DNA of 64,000 nucleotides from Urbifossiella limnaea (GCF_007747215.1 NZ_CP036273.1:5688322-5752321), one strand, 5' to 3'; positions 1-8,339 are shown, numbered from the stretch's first letter. A program made the numbers and translations. The notes: generated from the letters alone by a model not told the origin.

Positions 1-652
1 CGCCGACGGCCACCACCGCTACGAGACGGGCCTGAAGTACGCCGAGGAGCAGGGCGCGACCGACCCCGAGGCGCCGGCGAACTACTGCCTGATGATGCTG
101 GTGAGCATGGGCGACCCCGGCCTCATCATCCTGCCGACGCACCGGCTCGTGAGCGGGCTTCCCGCGGTCACGGCGGCGCAGGTGGAGGCTGCGCTGGGCG
201 AGCACTTCGAGGTAGTCGGCCGGTTCGACAACGCCGAGGAGTGCTGGGAGCACCTGGAGATGGACGGCGGCCAGGACGTACTCGGGTTCGGGACCGTGGC
301 CGACGGGAAGTGGTTCGCCGCGAAGCTGCGCGACCCCGCGGTGATGGCCGGGCTGGCGCCGGAGCAGTCGGCCGAGTGGCAGGGGCTCGGCGTCAGCATC
401 CTGCACAAGCTGGTGCTGGAGAAGCAACTCGCGGCGCTCGGCACGCCGTCGCTGACGTTCGTCCACCTCGTGAAGGAGGTGACGGACGCGGTCGCGGCAA
501 AGGCGTGTCAGCTGGCCGTGCTGGTGCCGCCGGCGACCATGGAACACGTCGAGGAGATCGCCGGTAACCGCGAGAAGATGCCGCAGAAGTCGACGTACTT
601 CTACCCGAAGCTGCTGACGGGGCTCGTGTTCAATTCGCTGAAGAAGGACTGA
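1..652 (+). CDS. DUF1015 family protein, C-terminal part (start lies before the window)
   Basis: The reading frame is open from the first complete codon of the window to the TGA at 650-652, so the true start is upstream. The visible 216 residues begin with ADGHHRYETG, the conserved 'DGHHR' signature of the DUF1015 family, and end with the equally typical segment MPQKSTYFYPKLLTGLVFN near the C terminus. DUF1015 proteins are roughly 400-450 residues, so about half is visible. The family is widespread and uncharacterised; a hydrolase or phosphatase role has been guessed but I see no basis for it here. It faces the hpnC operon convergently, with a palindromic repeat in the 58-base gap. Confidence 0.85.
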   Translation, partial: ADGHHRYETGLKYAEEQGATDPEAPANYCLMMLVSMGDPGLIILPTHRLVSGLPAVTAAQVEAALGEHFEVVGRFDNAEECWEHLEMDGGQDVLGFGTVADGKWFAAKLRDPAVMAGLAPEQSAEWQGLGVSILHKLVLEKQLAALGTPSLTFVHLVKEVTDAVAAKACQLAVLVPPATMEHVEEIAGNREKMPQKSTYFYPKLLTGLVFNSLKKD

Positions 653-660
653 TAGGATTC

Positions 661-708
661 GCCGCTAGCGGCTTCGCGGCGTGGGCGCCGCCAAGCCGCA
701 AGCGGCGG
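661..708. repeat. Imperfect palindrome, CCGCTTGCGGCG family
   Basis: Between two convergent stops. The right half reads as the reverse complement of CCGCCGCTTGCGGCTT and pairs imperfectly with the left half GCCGCTAGCGGCTTCGCGG. The same core recurs at 14425, 20227, 43003 and 52663. It can form a hairpin, so it may end transcription from both sides. Confidence 0.55.
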
Positions 709-710
709 AA

Positions 711-1682
711 CTATGACACCCACCACCGCCACGCGGCGCCCAGTAACAACTTCACCTTCTCGCCCTTCCCCACCTCGGGCCGCCGCGCCCACACGTCGTA
801 CCCCTGCCGCTCGACGGCCCGCAGGATCGCCCGGCCGCCGGCGATGAACAGGTCGATGTCCACCCGCGCCTCGCGCGGCAGCAGCGGCAGCAGCTTCGCG
901 CCGCGGTCGAAGTAGCCGCGGGCGCGCTCGACCTCGAAGCGCATCAGATCGCGGAACGCCGGCGTACACCGCCTGGCATCCAACTCGTCGTCGGCGTACC
1001 CGAGGCGGGCGCGGTCCTCGGCCGGCAGGTAGACGCGACCGATGGCGAAGTCGCGGGCCACGTCCTGCCAGAAGTTGGCGAGCTGCAGGCCGGTACACAC
1101 CTCGTCGGACAGCGCCGCCCGCTCGGGACTGAAGCAGCCGAACAGGTACAGCACCAGCCGGCCGACGGGGTCGGCGGAGCGGCGGCAGTAGTCACGCAGT
1201 TGCGCGAAGGTGTCGTACCGCTTGATGATCTGGTCCTGCTCGAAGGCAGAGAGCAAATCCAGGAACGGCTCCGCGGGGATGTCGAAGCGGCGGATGGTTT
1301 CGCGGAGAGCGACCATCACGGGGTGCGTGGGCGTGCCACGATAGCAGGTGAGGAGTTCGCAGCGCCACCACGCGAGGAGGTCGAGCGCGACCTGGCCGCC
1401 GCTGGTTTCGTCGGCGAGATCGTCGGACCAGCGGCAGTAGGCGTAGACGGCGTGGAAGTGCCGCACGAGCCGCCGCGGCAGCAGCGCCGACACGACGGTG
1501 AAGTTCTCGTAGTGCGACCGGGCGACGTGAGCGCAGTAGGCGCGGGCCTGCGCCAAAGTCGGCGAGCGGCCCGCGCCAGCGGGCTGTTTCTGAGCGCCGC
1601 TGTCGCTCTCAGGAACAGCCCGCTGACGCGGGCCGCTCGCCGGCCCCCACCGCGCCAGCTCCCGCGCGAAGTCCCAGCTCAC
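711..1682 (-). CDS. hpnC: Squalene/phytoene synthase family protein, HpnC-like
   Basis: A 323-residue trans-isoprenyl diphosphate synthase. The first aspartate-rich motif DDLADE (residues 87-92) and the second, in NFWQDVARDF, bind the Mg-diphosphate of farnesyl-PP; HpnC acts with HpnD and HpnE in squalene formation for hopanoids. The N terminus VSWDFARELARWGP matches the usual HpnC opening. GTG at 1682 was chosen because it overlaps the upstream TGA as GTGA, implying translational coupling. Residues about 15-41 (ASGPRQRAVPES onward) are encoded by an 81-base inverted repeat and have no counterpart in the family; they sit between the N-terminal helix and the start of the catalytic domain. Carotenoid-type phytoene synthase is the alternative, but the N terminus favours HpnC. 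HpnD and HpnE are not in the window. Confidence 0.82.
   Translation of the reverse strand: MSWDFARELARWGPASGPRQRAVPESDSGAQKQPAGAGRSPTLAQARAYCAHVARSHYENFTVVSALLPRRLVRHFHAVYAYCRWSDDLADETSGGQVALDLLAWWRCELLTCYRGTPTHPVMVALRETIRRFDIPAEPFLDLLSAFEQDQIIKRYDTFAQLRDYCRRSADPVGRLVLYLFGCFSPERAALSDEVCTGLQLANFWQDVARDFAIGRVYLPAEDRARLGYADDELDARRCTPAFRDLMRFEVERARGYFDRGAKLLPLLPREARVDIDLFIAGGRAILRAVERQGYDVWARRPEVGKGEKVKLLLGAAWRWWVS
1561..1641. repeat. Translated 81-base inverted repeat inside hpnC
   Basis: The left arm GGCGAGCGGCCCGCGCCAGC (1561 on) and the reverse complement of the right arm (ending 1641) match over about 33 bases with two mismatches; the loop is short. The length, 81 bases, equals 27 codons, so the hpnC frame is kept. 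The encoded peptide is rich in G, P, A, S, Q and R and is probably disordered. Confidence 0.85.
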
Positions 1683-3037
1683 TTCTTCGGTTCCAGGATG
1701 CGGAGTTGCGTCGTCAGTGAGAACGGCTGCCCGTCCAACTCGTATTCGGCCTCGACGAACCCGGCCTTCAACGATCCCGACTCCGGGACCGCGAACGTCG
1801 CCTCGCCCTTGGTCCAGATCATGCCGGCGGGCGGAGCGGACTCCCAGCGGGCCTTGCGGAAGTCCCTGGTCGGGGCGGTCGCACCCCAGAGCCGCACGCC
1901 CTTCATCTTCGTGTCCGACTCGAACCCGACGGCGAGTGTGGTGGCGGCTGGCGCGACCTCCTTCCACGTCAGAGCCGGCATCGCCTTGCCAAACACCTTG
2001 GCCTTGGTGAACGCCGACAGCGCGTTCACCGCCCGCTGCGGCAGCAGCTCCTTCCTGCCGTCCTTGTCCGTCTCGCGCAGGTCGTGGCCGGCGTTCGGGA
2101 CGTACAGCAGGTACTTCTCGCCCTGCAGGTCGTCCCAGTAGGTATTGAGCGCGTCCAGCGGCCAGTACGGATCGTTCGTGCCGTTGATGATGAGCTTCGG
2201 CACCCGCACCCGGCTGCGGTACACCCACGGGTCCACCATCTGCCACAGCTGCGTCGCCTCCGGCGTGTTGGGGATCGGGATCAGGCCGCGGTTGGTGTAG
2301 TCCTTCACCATCTCGCTCGGTCGGCCGAACGCCGCAAGCTGGTTCCGCACCTGCACCGGGAAGTTCAGCGTGTCGATCACCAGCGGGGCGATCGCCTTCA
2401 CCCGCGGGTCGCCGGTCGCGGCCGTCAGCCAGCTCGTCCAGCCCCGCTTGCTCGCGCCGGTCACCACGAACCCGGTCAGCTCGACGCCCAGGTGCTCCCG
2501 CGCGAACGCCTGCAGCGCGTCCATCGCGCGGATCACCGACTTCACCATCGGGAACAGCAGCGGCCAGGTGGCGTCCTTCGTGTCGAGGTAGCGGACGAAC
2601 GTTTCGGCGATGAGCGCGTCCTCGGTCTTGCCCCCGAACAGCGGCTGGTTCGGCACGCCGAACAGGAACGCCACCGGCGCCCCGACGCGCTTCGCCATTT
2701 CCAGCCCGAGGAGCGCCGAGGTGGGGCCGGGGCGGCCGCCCTGGTTCCACAGCATCATCGACTTCTGCGGGTTCATCCCGGCCGGGACAATCACCTGCAG
2801 CTTGTGCTCCCACTTGATGTCGTGCCACGTCTGCGACACGAGGTCGATCGTGTACACGGTGCCGGCGTCGGTGACGGTCTTGTCGGCGAGCTTCCACGCG
2901 AACGACTTGTCCTCGCGGCTCACGTAGTCGGTGAGCGCCGCCGGCGGGGCGGGCGGCTCGGCCTTCGGCTGCGCCGGCGCCGGGGCCAGTGCGAGTGCCG
3001 CGAGGAGGAGCGCGATGAGGGCGCGGGTCACGTTCAC
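1679..3037 (-). CDS. PhoPQ-activated pathogenicity-related family protein (PqaA-type alpha/beta hydrolase), secreted
   Basis: A 452-residue protein with a signal peptide (RALIALLLAALALAPAPAQ) and then family-typical sequence: TWHDIKWEHKL, LWNQGGRPGP, GASKRGWTSWL (likely nucleophile elbow), INGTNDPYWPLDALNTYW and AGHDLRETD. This matches the PhoPQ_related family, common in planctomycetes; the substrate is unknown. GTG at 3037 overlaps the stop of the upstream hydrolase as GTGA, and its own stop overlaps the hpnC start in the same way. A second GTG two codons in (3031) is possible. Export suggests a periplasmic role; the link to isoprenoid synthesis is only operon context. Confidence 0.8.
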   Translation of the reverse strand: MNVTRALIALLLAALALAPAPAQPKAEPPAPPAALTDYVSREDKSFAWKLADKTVTDAGTVYTIDLVSQTWHDIKWEHKLQVIVPAGMNPQKSMMLWNQGGRPGPTSALLGLEMAKRVGAPVAFLFGVPNQPLFGGKTEDALIAETFVRYLDTKDATWPLLFPMVKSVIRAMDALQAFAREHLGVELTGFVVTGASKRGWTSWLTAATGDPRVKAIAPLVIDTLNFPVQVRNQLAAFGRPSEMVKDYTNRGLIPIPNTPEATQLWQMVDPWVYRSRVRVPKLIINGTNDPYWPLDALNTYWDDLQGEKYLLYVPNAGHDLRETDKDGRKELLPQRAVNALSAFTKAKVFGKAMPALTWKEVAPAATTLAVGFESDTKMKGVRLWGATAPTRDFRKARWESAPPAGMIWTKGEATFAVPESGSLKAGFVEAEYELDGQPFSLTTQLRILEPKK

Positions 3038-3837
3038 GTCGAGGCTCCGGGAGTAGGAGACAGCAGCCGGGTGAAGAACCGCCCGGCCTCGGCGGCGATC
3101 TCGTCCTTGTACGCGGTCAGGCGGTGGTCGCCGTCCTTGAACAGTCGCACCTCCACGGCCGAACCGGCCGCGTCGCGGAGGAAGTCGAGACTGCCAGCGT
3201 AGGGCACCGTGTCGTCGGCGACGCCGTGGAACACGAGCGCCGGCGCCCGCCACCGCCTGGCCAGGTCGGCGGGGCGGAAGCGGTCGCGCTCCTCGGCCAG
3301 GGCGTAGCCGATCTCGGTGTCGATCCACTTGTTCTTGATCCGCAGCCGGCCGGTCCGCTTCCAGTCGTCGCGTTCGGCCTTCGTCAGCCGGTCCCACCGG
3401 CTCGGGACGAAGCCGAACGCCGGCGCCAGCAGCACGCAGCCGACTACCGAGTTCGGGTTGTCGAGTGCCCACCACGCCGACGCGAACCCGCCCATGCTCG
3501 ACCCCACGAGGCCGAGCCGCGTGTGCCCCCTACCCGCGAGGAACTCCGCGGCCGCGTCCAGGTCGGCGAGCAGCCCGGTTGCCGTCAGTTCCAGTACGGC
3601 GCCGGACGAGGCGCCGTGGGCGCGGAAGTCGAAGGCGGCGAACGCCCAGCCGCGGCGGGCGCACTCGTCGCGCACGGCCGCGGCCTTCTCGCCGCCGCGG
3701 TGGCTGCCGAACCCGTGGACCCACAGCACGGCGAAGTCGGCGGGGCCGGCGTGGCACGGCAGGTAGTCGCCGACCAGCTCCCCGCCGCCGGGCAGTGGGA
3801 GGGTCACAGATTGCAGATTCGTGTTGGCGTCGCCCAT
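3034..3837 (-). CDS. Alpha/beta hydrolase (serine hydrolase)
   Basis: A 267-residue alpha/beta-hydrolase. It shows the oxyanion strand LWVHGFGSHRGG (residues 38-49), the nucleophile elbow VGSSMGGFAS (Ser114), the acid turn VFHGVADDTVPY (Asp208 or 209) and the catalytic His in KDGDHRLT (His238). There is no signal peptide, so it is probably cytoplasmic. It is the first gene of the three-gene overlapping reverse-strand unit. Substrate is not predictable; dienelactone hydrolase-like or peptidase-like esterases look like this. Confidence 0.8.
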   Translation of the reverse strand: MGDANTNLQSVTLPLPGGGELVGDYLPCHAGPADFAVLWVHGFGSHRGGEKAAAVRDECARRGWAFAAFDFRAHGASSGAVLELTATGLLADLDAAAEFLAGRGHTRLGLVGSSMGGFASAWWALDNPNSVVGCVLLAPAFGFVPSRWDRLTKAERDDWKRTGRLRIKNKWIDTEIGYALAEERDRFRPADLARRWRAPALVFHGVADDTVPYAGSLDFLRDAAGSAVEVRLFKDGDHRLTAYKDEIAAEAGRFFTRLLSPTPGAST

Positions 3838-4022
3838 TCCCGGAGTGTATACATGAGAAAAGAATGGGAGCGGGCGGTTTCATTTCACCCGTCCGCCACC
3901 CGCCGGGGCTCGCAACCCGGAAGCTCGCGGTCGCCCTGTCACGAGGATAAGCCTTACACCCGTTTCCGGGTAGTCGCCGCGTTCGTCGAAAGCCCTGTCC
4001 TTCTCTCCACGAAGGGGCTCGC

Positions 4023-5054
4023 ATGTCTCCACACGCACGGTCCGGCCCGCGCCGCGGGTTCACGCTCATCGAGTTGCTGGTCGTTATCGCCATCATCGCC
4101 ATCCTGATCGGCCTGCTGCTGCCGGCCGTGCAGAAGGTCCGTGAGGCCGCCGCCCGCGCCAAGTGCGCGAACAACCTGAAGCAGATCGGTATCGCCCTGC
4201 ACGCGCACCACGACACGAAGGGGACGTTCCCCCCGGGCGGGATGCAGACCGGCAACAACGGCACCGCCTGCTACACCAACTGGGCCATCGAGGCGCTGCC
4301 GTTCATGGAGCAGCAGGCACTCTACACCCGGTACAACCAACTCCGCGTCAACACCGACACCGCGAACTACAACGCGCTCGCCAACACCCGGGTGGCCACC
4401 TACGAGTGCCCGTCGGACCTGCTGGCCGGCCGGTCGGCCGCCCCGGCGAGCGGGCCGGACACGTCGCGGCAGTGGGCGCACGGGAGCTACCGCGCCGTGT
4501 CCGGGAAGGTGCAGTACGCGGTGTCGTGGGGGTGCTGGGACACGTTCGAGCCGAACAACTGGCCGGGCGCGAAGTTCGACCGGGCCTACGCCGGCGTCCT
4601 GCACGGCACCGGCGCCGCATACAACGGCGTGCCGGCGCAGAGCGGCGGCGCGGCGGGCGGCGTGGCCGCGCAGATGGGCGGCCCCGAGCGGATGGCGTCC
4701 GTCATCGACGGCACCAGCAACACGCTCCTGGTCGGCGAGTGCACCTTCGCCGACGTGCCCCGGCGGGCGACGTTCTGGGCGTACACCTACGCCTCGTACA
4801 ACCAGTCGAGCATCGGGCCGCAGAGCTTCCACCTGATGAACCGGTACGGGAACGGCACCGCCGGCAGCGGGTGCTACACGCCGACGACCATGTACGGCGA
4901 CCAGATGTGCAAGCGGAACTTCAGCAGCAACCACACCAACGTCATCAACTTCTGCATGGCCGACGGGTCGGTGCGGGTCATCAACACCAGCGTGGACATG
5001 ACGCTGCTCGGCAACGCCGCCACCTTCTCCGGCGGCGAGGTGGCCGTCCCGTGA
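4023..5054 (+). CDS. DUF1559 domain protein with type IV prepilin-like N terminus
   Basis: A 343-residue protein with the hallmark planctomycete opening: a short basic leader, the prepilin peptidase site [19 protein letters not shown] (residues 10-28) and then the DUF1559 body ([25 protein letters not shown]). It ends with the H-X9-DG segment ([12 protein letters not shown]). Prepilin peptidase would cleave between Gly12 and Phe13, leaving a membrane-anchored pseudopilin. Planctomycete genomes carry dozens of these; their role is unproven (surface or secretion structures). Its stop overlaps the next gene's GTG, so the two are coupled. Confidence 0.93.
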   Translation: MSPHARSGPRRGFTLIELLVVIAIIAILIGLLLPAVQKVREAAARAKCANNLKQIGIALHAHHDTKGTFPPGGMQTGNNGTACYTNWAIEALPFMEQQALYTRYNQLRVNTDTANYNALANTRVATYECPSDLLAGRSAAPASGPDTSRQWAHGSYRAVSGKVQYAVSWGCWDTFEPNNWPGAKFDRAYAGVLHGTGAAYNGVPAQSGGAAGGVAAQMGGPERMASVIDGTSNTLLVGECTFADVPRRATFWAYTYASYNQSSIGPQSFHLMNRYGNGTAGSGCYTPTTMYGDQMCKRNFSSNHTNVINFCMADGSVRVINTSVDMTLLGNAATFSGGEVAVP

Positions 5055-5557
5055 ACCACCCCCTCCTCTCCCGGACGGCCGTGCCGCTCGCCCTGGCCGC
5101 GCTCCTCGCCGCAGCCGGGTGCGGCGGCGACGGGCCGAAGTTGGCCCCCGTCTCCGGCTTCGTCAAAGTCGACGACCAGCCGTACCCGAACGCCGTCGTG
5201 TCGTTCCAGCCGGTCGGCACGAAGGAGAACCCGTCGCCGGGCCGCGGGTCGAGCGCCGTCACCGACTCGAACGGCCACTACACGCTATACGTGGACACCG
5301 GCGAGCGCGGGGCCGTGGTGGGCAAGCACAAGGTCCGCATCCAGACGAAGCGCGACGACCCCGCGGCCTTCTACGACCCGACCGTCGGCTCGGACGACCG
5401 CGGCGCCGCGCCGGTCCCGAAGAAGGGCGGCAAGGTGGACCCGATCCCGGCCGAGTGGTACTCGGACAAGGGCGGCAAGGACTACGACGTGCCCGCCGGC
5501 GGCACCGAGCAGGCCAACTTCGACATCACCTCGATCCACGCCGCGCAGAAGAAGTGA
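5051..5557 (+). CDS. Small lipoprotein with carboxypeptidase regulatory-like (CarboxypepD_reg) fold
   Basis: A 168-residue protein starting at GTG 5051, which overlaps the DUF1559 stop (GTGA). It has a lipoprotein signal peptide with lipobox LAAAGC, placing the mature N-terminal Cys near residue 23. The body [19 protein letters not shown] and [11 protein letters not shown] is the beta-sandwich typical of carboxypeptidase regulatory-like domains. This gene order, DUF1559 protein then such a lipoprotein, is a recurrent planctomycete pair. Its function is unknown; the partner suggests it decorates or anchors the pseudopilin-like product. Confidence 0.8.
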   Translation: MNHPLLSRTAVPLALAALLAAAGCGGDGPKLAPVSGFVKVDDQPYPNAVVSFQPVGTKENPSPGRGSSAVTDSNGHYTLYVDTGERGAVVGKHKVRIQTKRDDPAAFYDPTVGSDDRGAAPVPKKGGKVDPIPAEWYSDKGGKDYDVPAGGTEQANFDITSIHAAQKK

Positions 5558-5568
5558 GACGGCACGAG

Positions 5569-5590
5569 GCCCGGGGCGACTGCCCCGGGC
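5569..5590 (+). terminator. Strong hairpin after the DUF1559-lipoprotein pair
   Basis: GCCCGGGGC (5569-5577) pairs perfectly with GCCCCGGGC (5582-5590) around a 4-base loop, 12 bases after the stop codon. Only two T residues follow, so it is a plausible but not textbook intrinsic terminator. Confidence 0.6.
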
Positions 5591-5893
5591 TTCCGCGCGC
5601 CCCGCGCGTGGACTTGAATTCGCCGCCGGCGCGGTTTATCGTTCAGGTGGCGACGGCAACGCGAACCGACCGATCCCGAAGCCAGGACCGGCCTCTTCCG
5701 ACCGCCCCTCCCGACAACCCGGCCCCACCCCCGCCCGGGGGCCACGACGACGACGACAACCGGAGACCGCGGCATCCGCTGGACCCCGCTGCTGCGCGAC
5801 CTGATCCGCAAGGCCCGGGAGCTGACCGCGGACCCGCCCGCACCGCCGACCCCGGCGGCCGCCGCCCCGACGACCTACGAGCCGCTGGCGAAG

Positions 5894-6718
5894 GTGGTGC
5901 TGACCGACGAGGTGAACCGCACCCTGTTCGGCGAGTACGCTGCCCACCGCGCCGGCGACCGCGGCGACGAGGAGATCGGCTGGGTGCTGCTGGGCGTGCG
6001 CGGCCCCGACACCGCCACCGTGCTCGCCACCCTGCCGGCCGGCACCGAGCGCGACGCCGGCGAGGCGCACGTAAAGTTCAACAGCGCGGCGCAGGCGGTC
6101 GCCAGCCGGGCGGTGCGGCAGAAGGACCGACGCCTGGCGCTGCTCGGCGTGGTTCACACGCACCCGGGCAGCCTGCGGCACCCGAGCCGCGGCGACTTCC
6201 AGGGCGACCGCGACTGGGTGCGGCAGTTACGCGGCGGTGAGGGCGTGTTCGCCATCGGCACGGCGGATGCAGACCAGAACGCGGACGGCACGACAGTGGG
6301 CTGTCACCCGACGCCGAACACGCAGTGCCTCGGCGGCCTCCGCTTCAGCTGGTACACCCTGGCGGCGGACGCGAAGAAGTACCAGGACGCGGCGCTGGAA
6401 CTGGTGATCGGCCCCGACCTGGCCCGCGACCTCCGCCCGGTGTGGCCGCAGTTCGAGGCACACGCCGCCCGGCTCGACCGACTGGCTCAACAGCAGAGCC
6501 GGGTGCGGTTCGAGGTGGTGGAAGGGAAGTACGGGCCGGCCCTCGCCGTGGTGGTGGGGCTGGCCGAGCCGGGGCACGGCGTCCGCGTGGTGCTGGACGG
6601 CCCCGAAGCGCGGTACGTGTACGAGGCCGGGGAGTCGGCCTTCCAGGTCGATCCCGAGGCGTCCGCCCCGGACGAGGGCGTGTACCGCATCCTGGCCGAG
6701 TTGGCCGCCCGCGGCTGA
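5894..6718 (+). CDS. JAMM/JAB (MPN+) metallopeptidase, prokaryotic deubiquitinase-like
   Basis: The protein has a complete JAMM zinc site: Glu27 in DEEIGWVLLG, then VVHTHPGSLRHPSRGDF giving His88, His90, Ser98 and Asp101 in the exact H-x-H-x7-S-x2-D spacing (numbered from GTG 5894). Such peptidases remove or mature ubiquitin-like modifiers. About 130 extra residues follow the JAB domain and form a second, unrecognised domain. GTG 5894 is the first usual start codon, but protein-like sequence (IRWTPLLRDLIRKARELTA) continues upstream to an ATC at 5774 that has a GGAG eight bases before it; the frame is open from 5618. The next four genes supply E2- and E1-like partners, so this is probably the isopeptidase of that system. 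Confidence 0.85.
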   Translation: MVLTDEVNRTLFGEYAAHRAGDRGDEEIGWVLLGVRGPDTATVLATLPAGTERDAGEAHVKFNSAAQAVASRAVRQKDRRLALLGVVHTHPGSLRHPSRGDFQGDRDWVRQLRGGEGVFAIGTADADQNADGTTVGCHPTPNTQCLGGLRFSWYTLAADAKKYQDAALELVIGPDLARDLRPVWPQFEAHAARLDRLAQQQSRVRFEVVEGKYGPALAVVVGLAEPGHGVRVVLDGPEARYVYEAGESAFQVDPEASAPDEGVYRILAELAARG

Positions 6719-6820
6719 CGCCGCAGCGAAACACGGCGCGACCTCTCCCGCGCCGCCCGCACGATGGTTCCACCCGAATCGTCGTTCCGTTCCCGTCGCC
6801 CGTGTCAGGAGGCCACTCTC

Positions 6821-7003
6821 ATGGACTTCCGTCCGCTGAACGAGGTCGAACGCCGTCAACTCGTCACCGCCCTGCGGGGCAACGCCGACCGCGGCCTGTC
6901 GCTGCTCATGGACCGCCGCGACACCAGCTTCATGGGCGCCGCCGACGAGGTGCCCGACGAGGAGGTCATTGCCGCGATCAAGTCCGTCCCGTGCCACTAC
7001 TAG
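6821..7003 (+). CDS. 60-residue protein of unknown function in the ubiquitin-like cluster
   Basis: An ATG at 6821 lies nine bases after a perfect AGGAGG (6806-6811), the best ribosome binding site in the cluster, so this small gene is very likely translated. The product is predicted largely helical (LNEVERRQLVTALRGNADRG) and ends IKSVPCHY. It has no di-glycine tail and is shorter than a beta-grasp ubiquitin fold, so it is not an obvious modifier. It might be an adaptor or a substrate of the neighbouring E1/E2. I do not recognise the family. Confidence 0.7.
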   Translation: MDFRPLNEVERRQLVTALRGNADRGLSLLMDRRDTSFMGAADEVPDEEVIAAIKSVPCHY

Positions 7004-7007
7004 CGCG

Positions 7008-7081
7008 TCCTTCGTCATCCGTCATTCGTCCTTCGGGTACGACCCAGGCCGAATGACGAATGACGAATGACGAATGACGAC
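7008..7081. repeat. Inverted repeat built from GAATGAC units, between the orphan gene and the E2 gene
   Basis: The right half is four tandem copies of GAATGAC (7051 on); the left half (CTTCGTCATCCGTCATTCGTCC) pairs with it as an imperfect inverted repeat. It fills the whole gap and supplies an alternative in-frame ATG (7067) to the E2-like gene. The composition is clearly lower in GC than its surroundings. Confidence 0.8.
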
Positions 7082-7507
7082 ATGGGCCTGTTGGATACCG
7101 AGTTCGGCAAGCGCCGCCTGCTGACGGTCGAGGTGCCGGCGGTGGAGGCGTACAACTGCGGCCGCGACGCCGGGTTCGGCATCGCGCTGAACCGCGTCGG
7201 CGGCGCGCTGGTGCTCGGCTACCAGCTGAAGCCGTGTCACAACGTGTACCGGCTGGAGACGCGGCTCCTCTCCAGCTACCCGACGGTGCCGCCCGAGACG
7301 CGGGTGTTGACGCCGCTGAAGCACTGCCCGCACCTGCTCGAAGGCCAGACGCTGTGCCTGTGGCGGCAGGGGAGCACGCGGGCGGCGAGCCGCTGGGATC
7401 CGGCGCAGTTCACGTGCGTGTTCGCGGTGCAGGCGGCGTGGCGGTGGCTGGCGTGCTACGAGGTGTGGCACGAGACCGGCGAGTGGCCGCTGCCGGAAGC
7501 CAAGTAG
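7082..7507 (+). CDS. Prokaryotic E2 (ubiquitin-conjugating enzyme-like) protein
   Basis: A 141-residue protein, the size of a minimal UBC domain. The order of motifs follows eukaryotic E2 enzymes: YPTVPPETRVLTP corresponds to the YPxxPPxVxFxT strand-loop, KHCPHLLEG to the HPN region, and TLCLW to the 'G-x-x-CL' active-site segment, making Cys92 the likely catalytic residue. The Asn of HPN is not obvious. An ATG at 7067 within the repeat would add five residues; 7082 was chosen because family-like sequence begins there. Neither has a clear Shine-Dalgarno, so translation may depend on the upstream genes. It should accept an activated modifier from the ThiF-like protein encoded 22 bases downstream. 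Confidence 0.75.
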   Translation: MGLLDTEFGKRRLLTVEVPAVEAYNCGRDAGFGIALNRVGGALVLGYQLKPCHNVYRLETRLLSSYPTVPPETRVLTPLKHCPHLLEGQTLCLWRQGSTRAASRWDPAQFTCVFAVQAAWRWLACYEVWHETGEWPLPEAK

Positions 7508-7529
7508 CAGACGGGCCACGGATCGACCC

Positions 7530-8339
7530 ATGCACGTCTTCCAGGTCGGCGCCGGCAGCGGCGGCATTGTCGTCCTCGACCTCGTGGCCCGCGACCCGCG
7601 AGTCACCCGCCTCACCCTCGTCGAGCCGGACACCTACAAGCCGCACAACGTCTACCGCCATGTGCTCCCGCCCGCGGCCGTCGGCCGGTTGAAGGCCGAG
7701 CTGGCCGCCGAGTGGGTCCGCGAGCGCCGGCCCGACGTGACGGTCGACGCCGTCGTCGCCGACCTGACCGACCCGACCCGCGCCGACGACTTCCACCGGT
7801 TCGCAGAGGCGTGTGACGTCGGCGTGTGCGCCGTGGACAACGAGCCGGCGAAGTTCGCGTTCGACGCCTTGATGCGCGCCGCCGGCAAGCCCTGGACGCT
7901 CGGGGAAGTCCTGAGCGGCGGCATCGGCGGCTGGGTTCACCGATTCGCGCCCGGCGGCGCCTGCTACGGCTGCGTCGCCGCCCACCTCCGGCGCAGCGTG
8001 ACGGAAGAAGCCCCGGCCCCCGCGCCCGACTACTCCGACCCCGGCGGCGCCGCTCAGGAAACGACCGTGCCCGCGAGCCGGGCGAGCATCGCAGTCATCG
8101 CGTCGCTGCACGCCACACTCACACTCGACGTGCTCGGCGGCACGCCGCCGCCCGACTTCACCAGCCTGCTGTTCACCCTGGCGGCGGTGCCGGGGGTGTT
8201 CGACGCGGCGTACCGGCCGTACCGGTTCGCCATCCAAAAGGCGGCCGCGTGCCTGGTGTGCGCGGCCCGACCCGCCCCGGCCGGGGAGGAGCTCGATGTG
8301 GCCCTGGATGAAGCGCTGGCTCGACTGGGTGACAACTGA
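7530..8339 (+). CDS. ThiF/MoeB/E1-like adenylyltransferase
   Basis: A 269-residue E1-like enzyme. The Rossmann loop GAGSGG is at residues 7-12, followed by VEPDTYKPHNVYRH (the D-x-V-x-x-SNLxRQ segment of E1/ThiF proteins) and CDVGVCAVDN (the substrate-binding DN motif). Two CxxC pairs, CYGC and CLVC, probably bind structural zinc as in MoeB and ThiF. It lacks the extra domains of eukaryotic E1. The expected reaction is ATP-dependent adenylation of a modifier's C-terminal glycine and transfer to a cysteine on itself or the E2. The protein starts directly at the first beta strand. Its 3' end overlaps the next gene by 44 bases. Confidence 0.85.
   Translation: MHVFQVGAGSGGIVVLDLVARDPRVTRLTLVEPDTYKPHNVYRHVLPPAAVGRLKAELAAEWVRERRPDVTVDAVVADLTDPTRADDFHRFAEACDVGVCAVDNEPAKFAFDALMRAAGKPWTLGEVLSGGIGGWVHRFAPGGACYGCVAAHLRRSVTEEAPAPAPDYSDPGGAAQETTVPASRASIAVIASLHATLTLDVLGGTPPPDFTSLLFTLAAVPGVFDAAYRPYRFAIQKAAACLVCAARPAPAGEELDVALDEALARLGDN
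8284..8290 (+). promoter_or_regulatory. Ribosome binding site fixing the start at 8296
   Basis: GGAGGAG inside the end of the E1-like gene, five bases before ATG 8296. It supports the long 44-base overlap rather than the later GTG codons at 8329 or 8341. Confidence 0.6.

Noticed and set aside
711-2897. A single 728-residue fusion of HpnC with upstream sequence
   Set aside because: The upstream portion is the wrong-frame reading of the PhoPQ-type gene. GTG 1682 with GTGA overlap fits better.
3838-4022. A coding frame in the hydrolase/DUF1559 gap
   Set aside because: All frames there are antisense or readthrough shadows; the gap is most simply a divergent promoter region.
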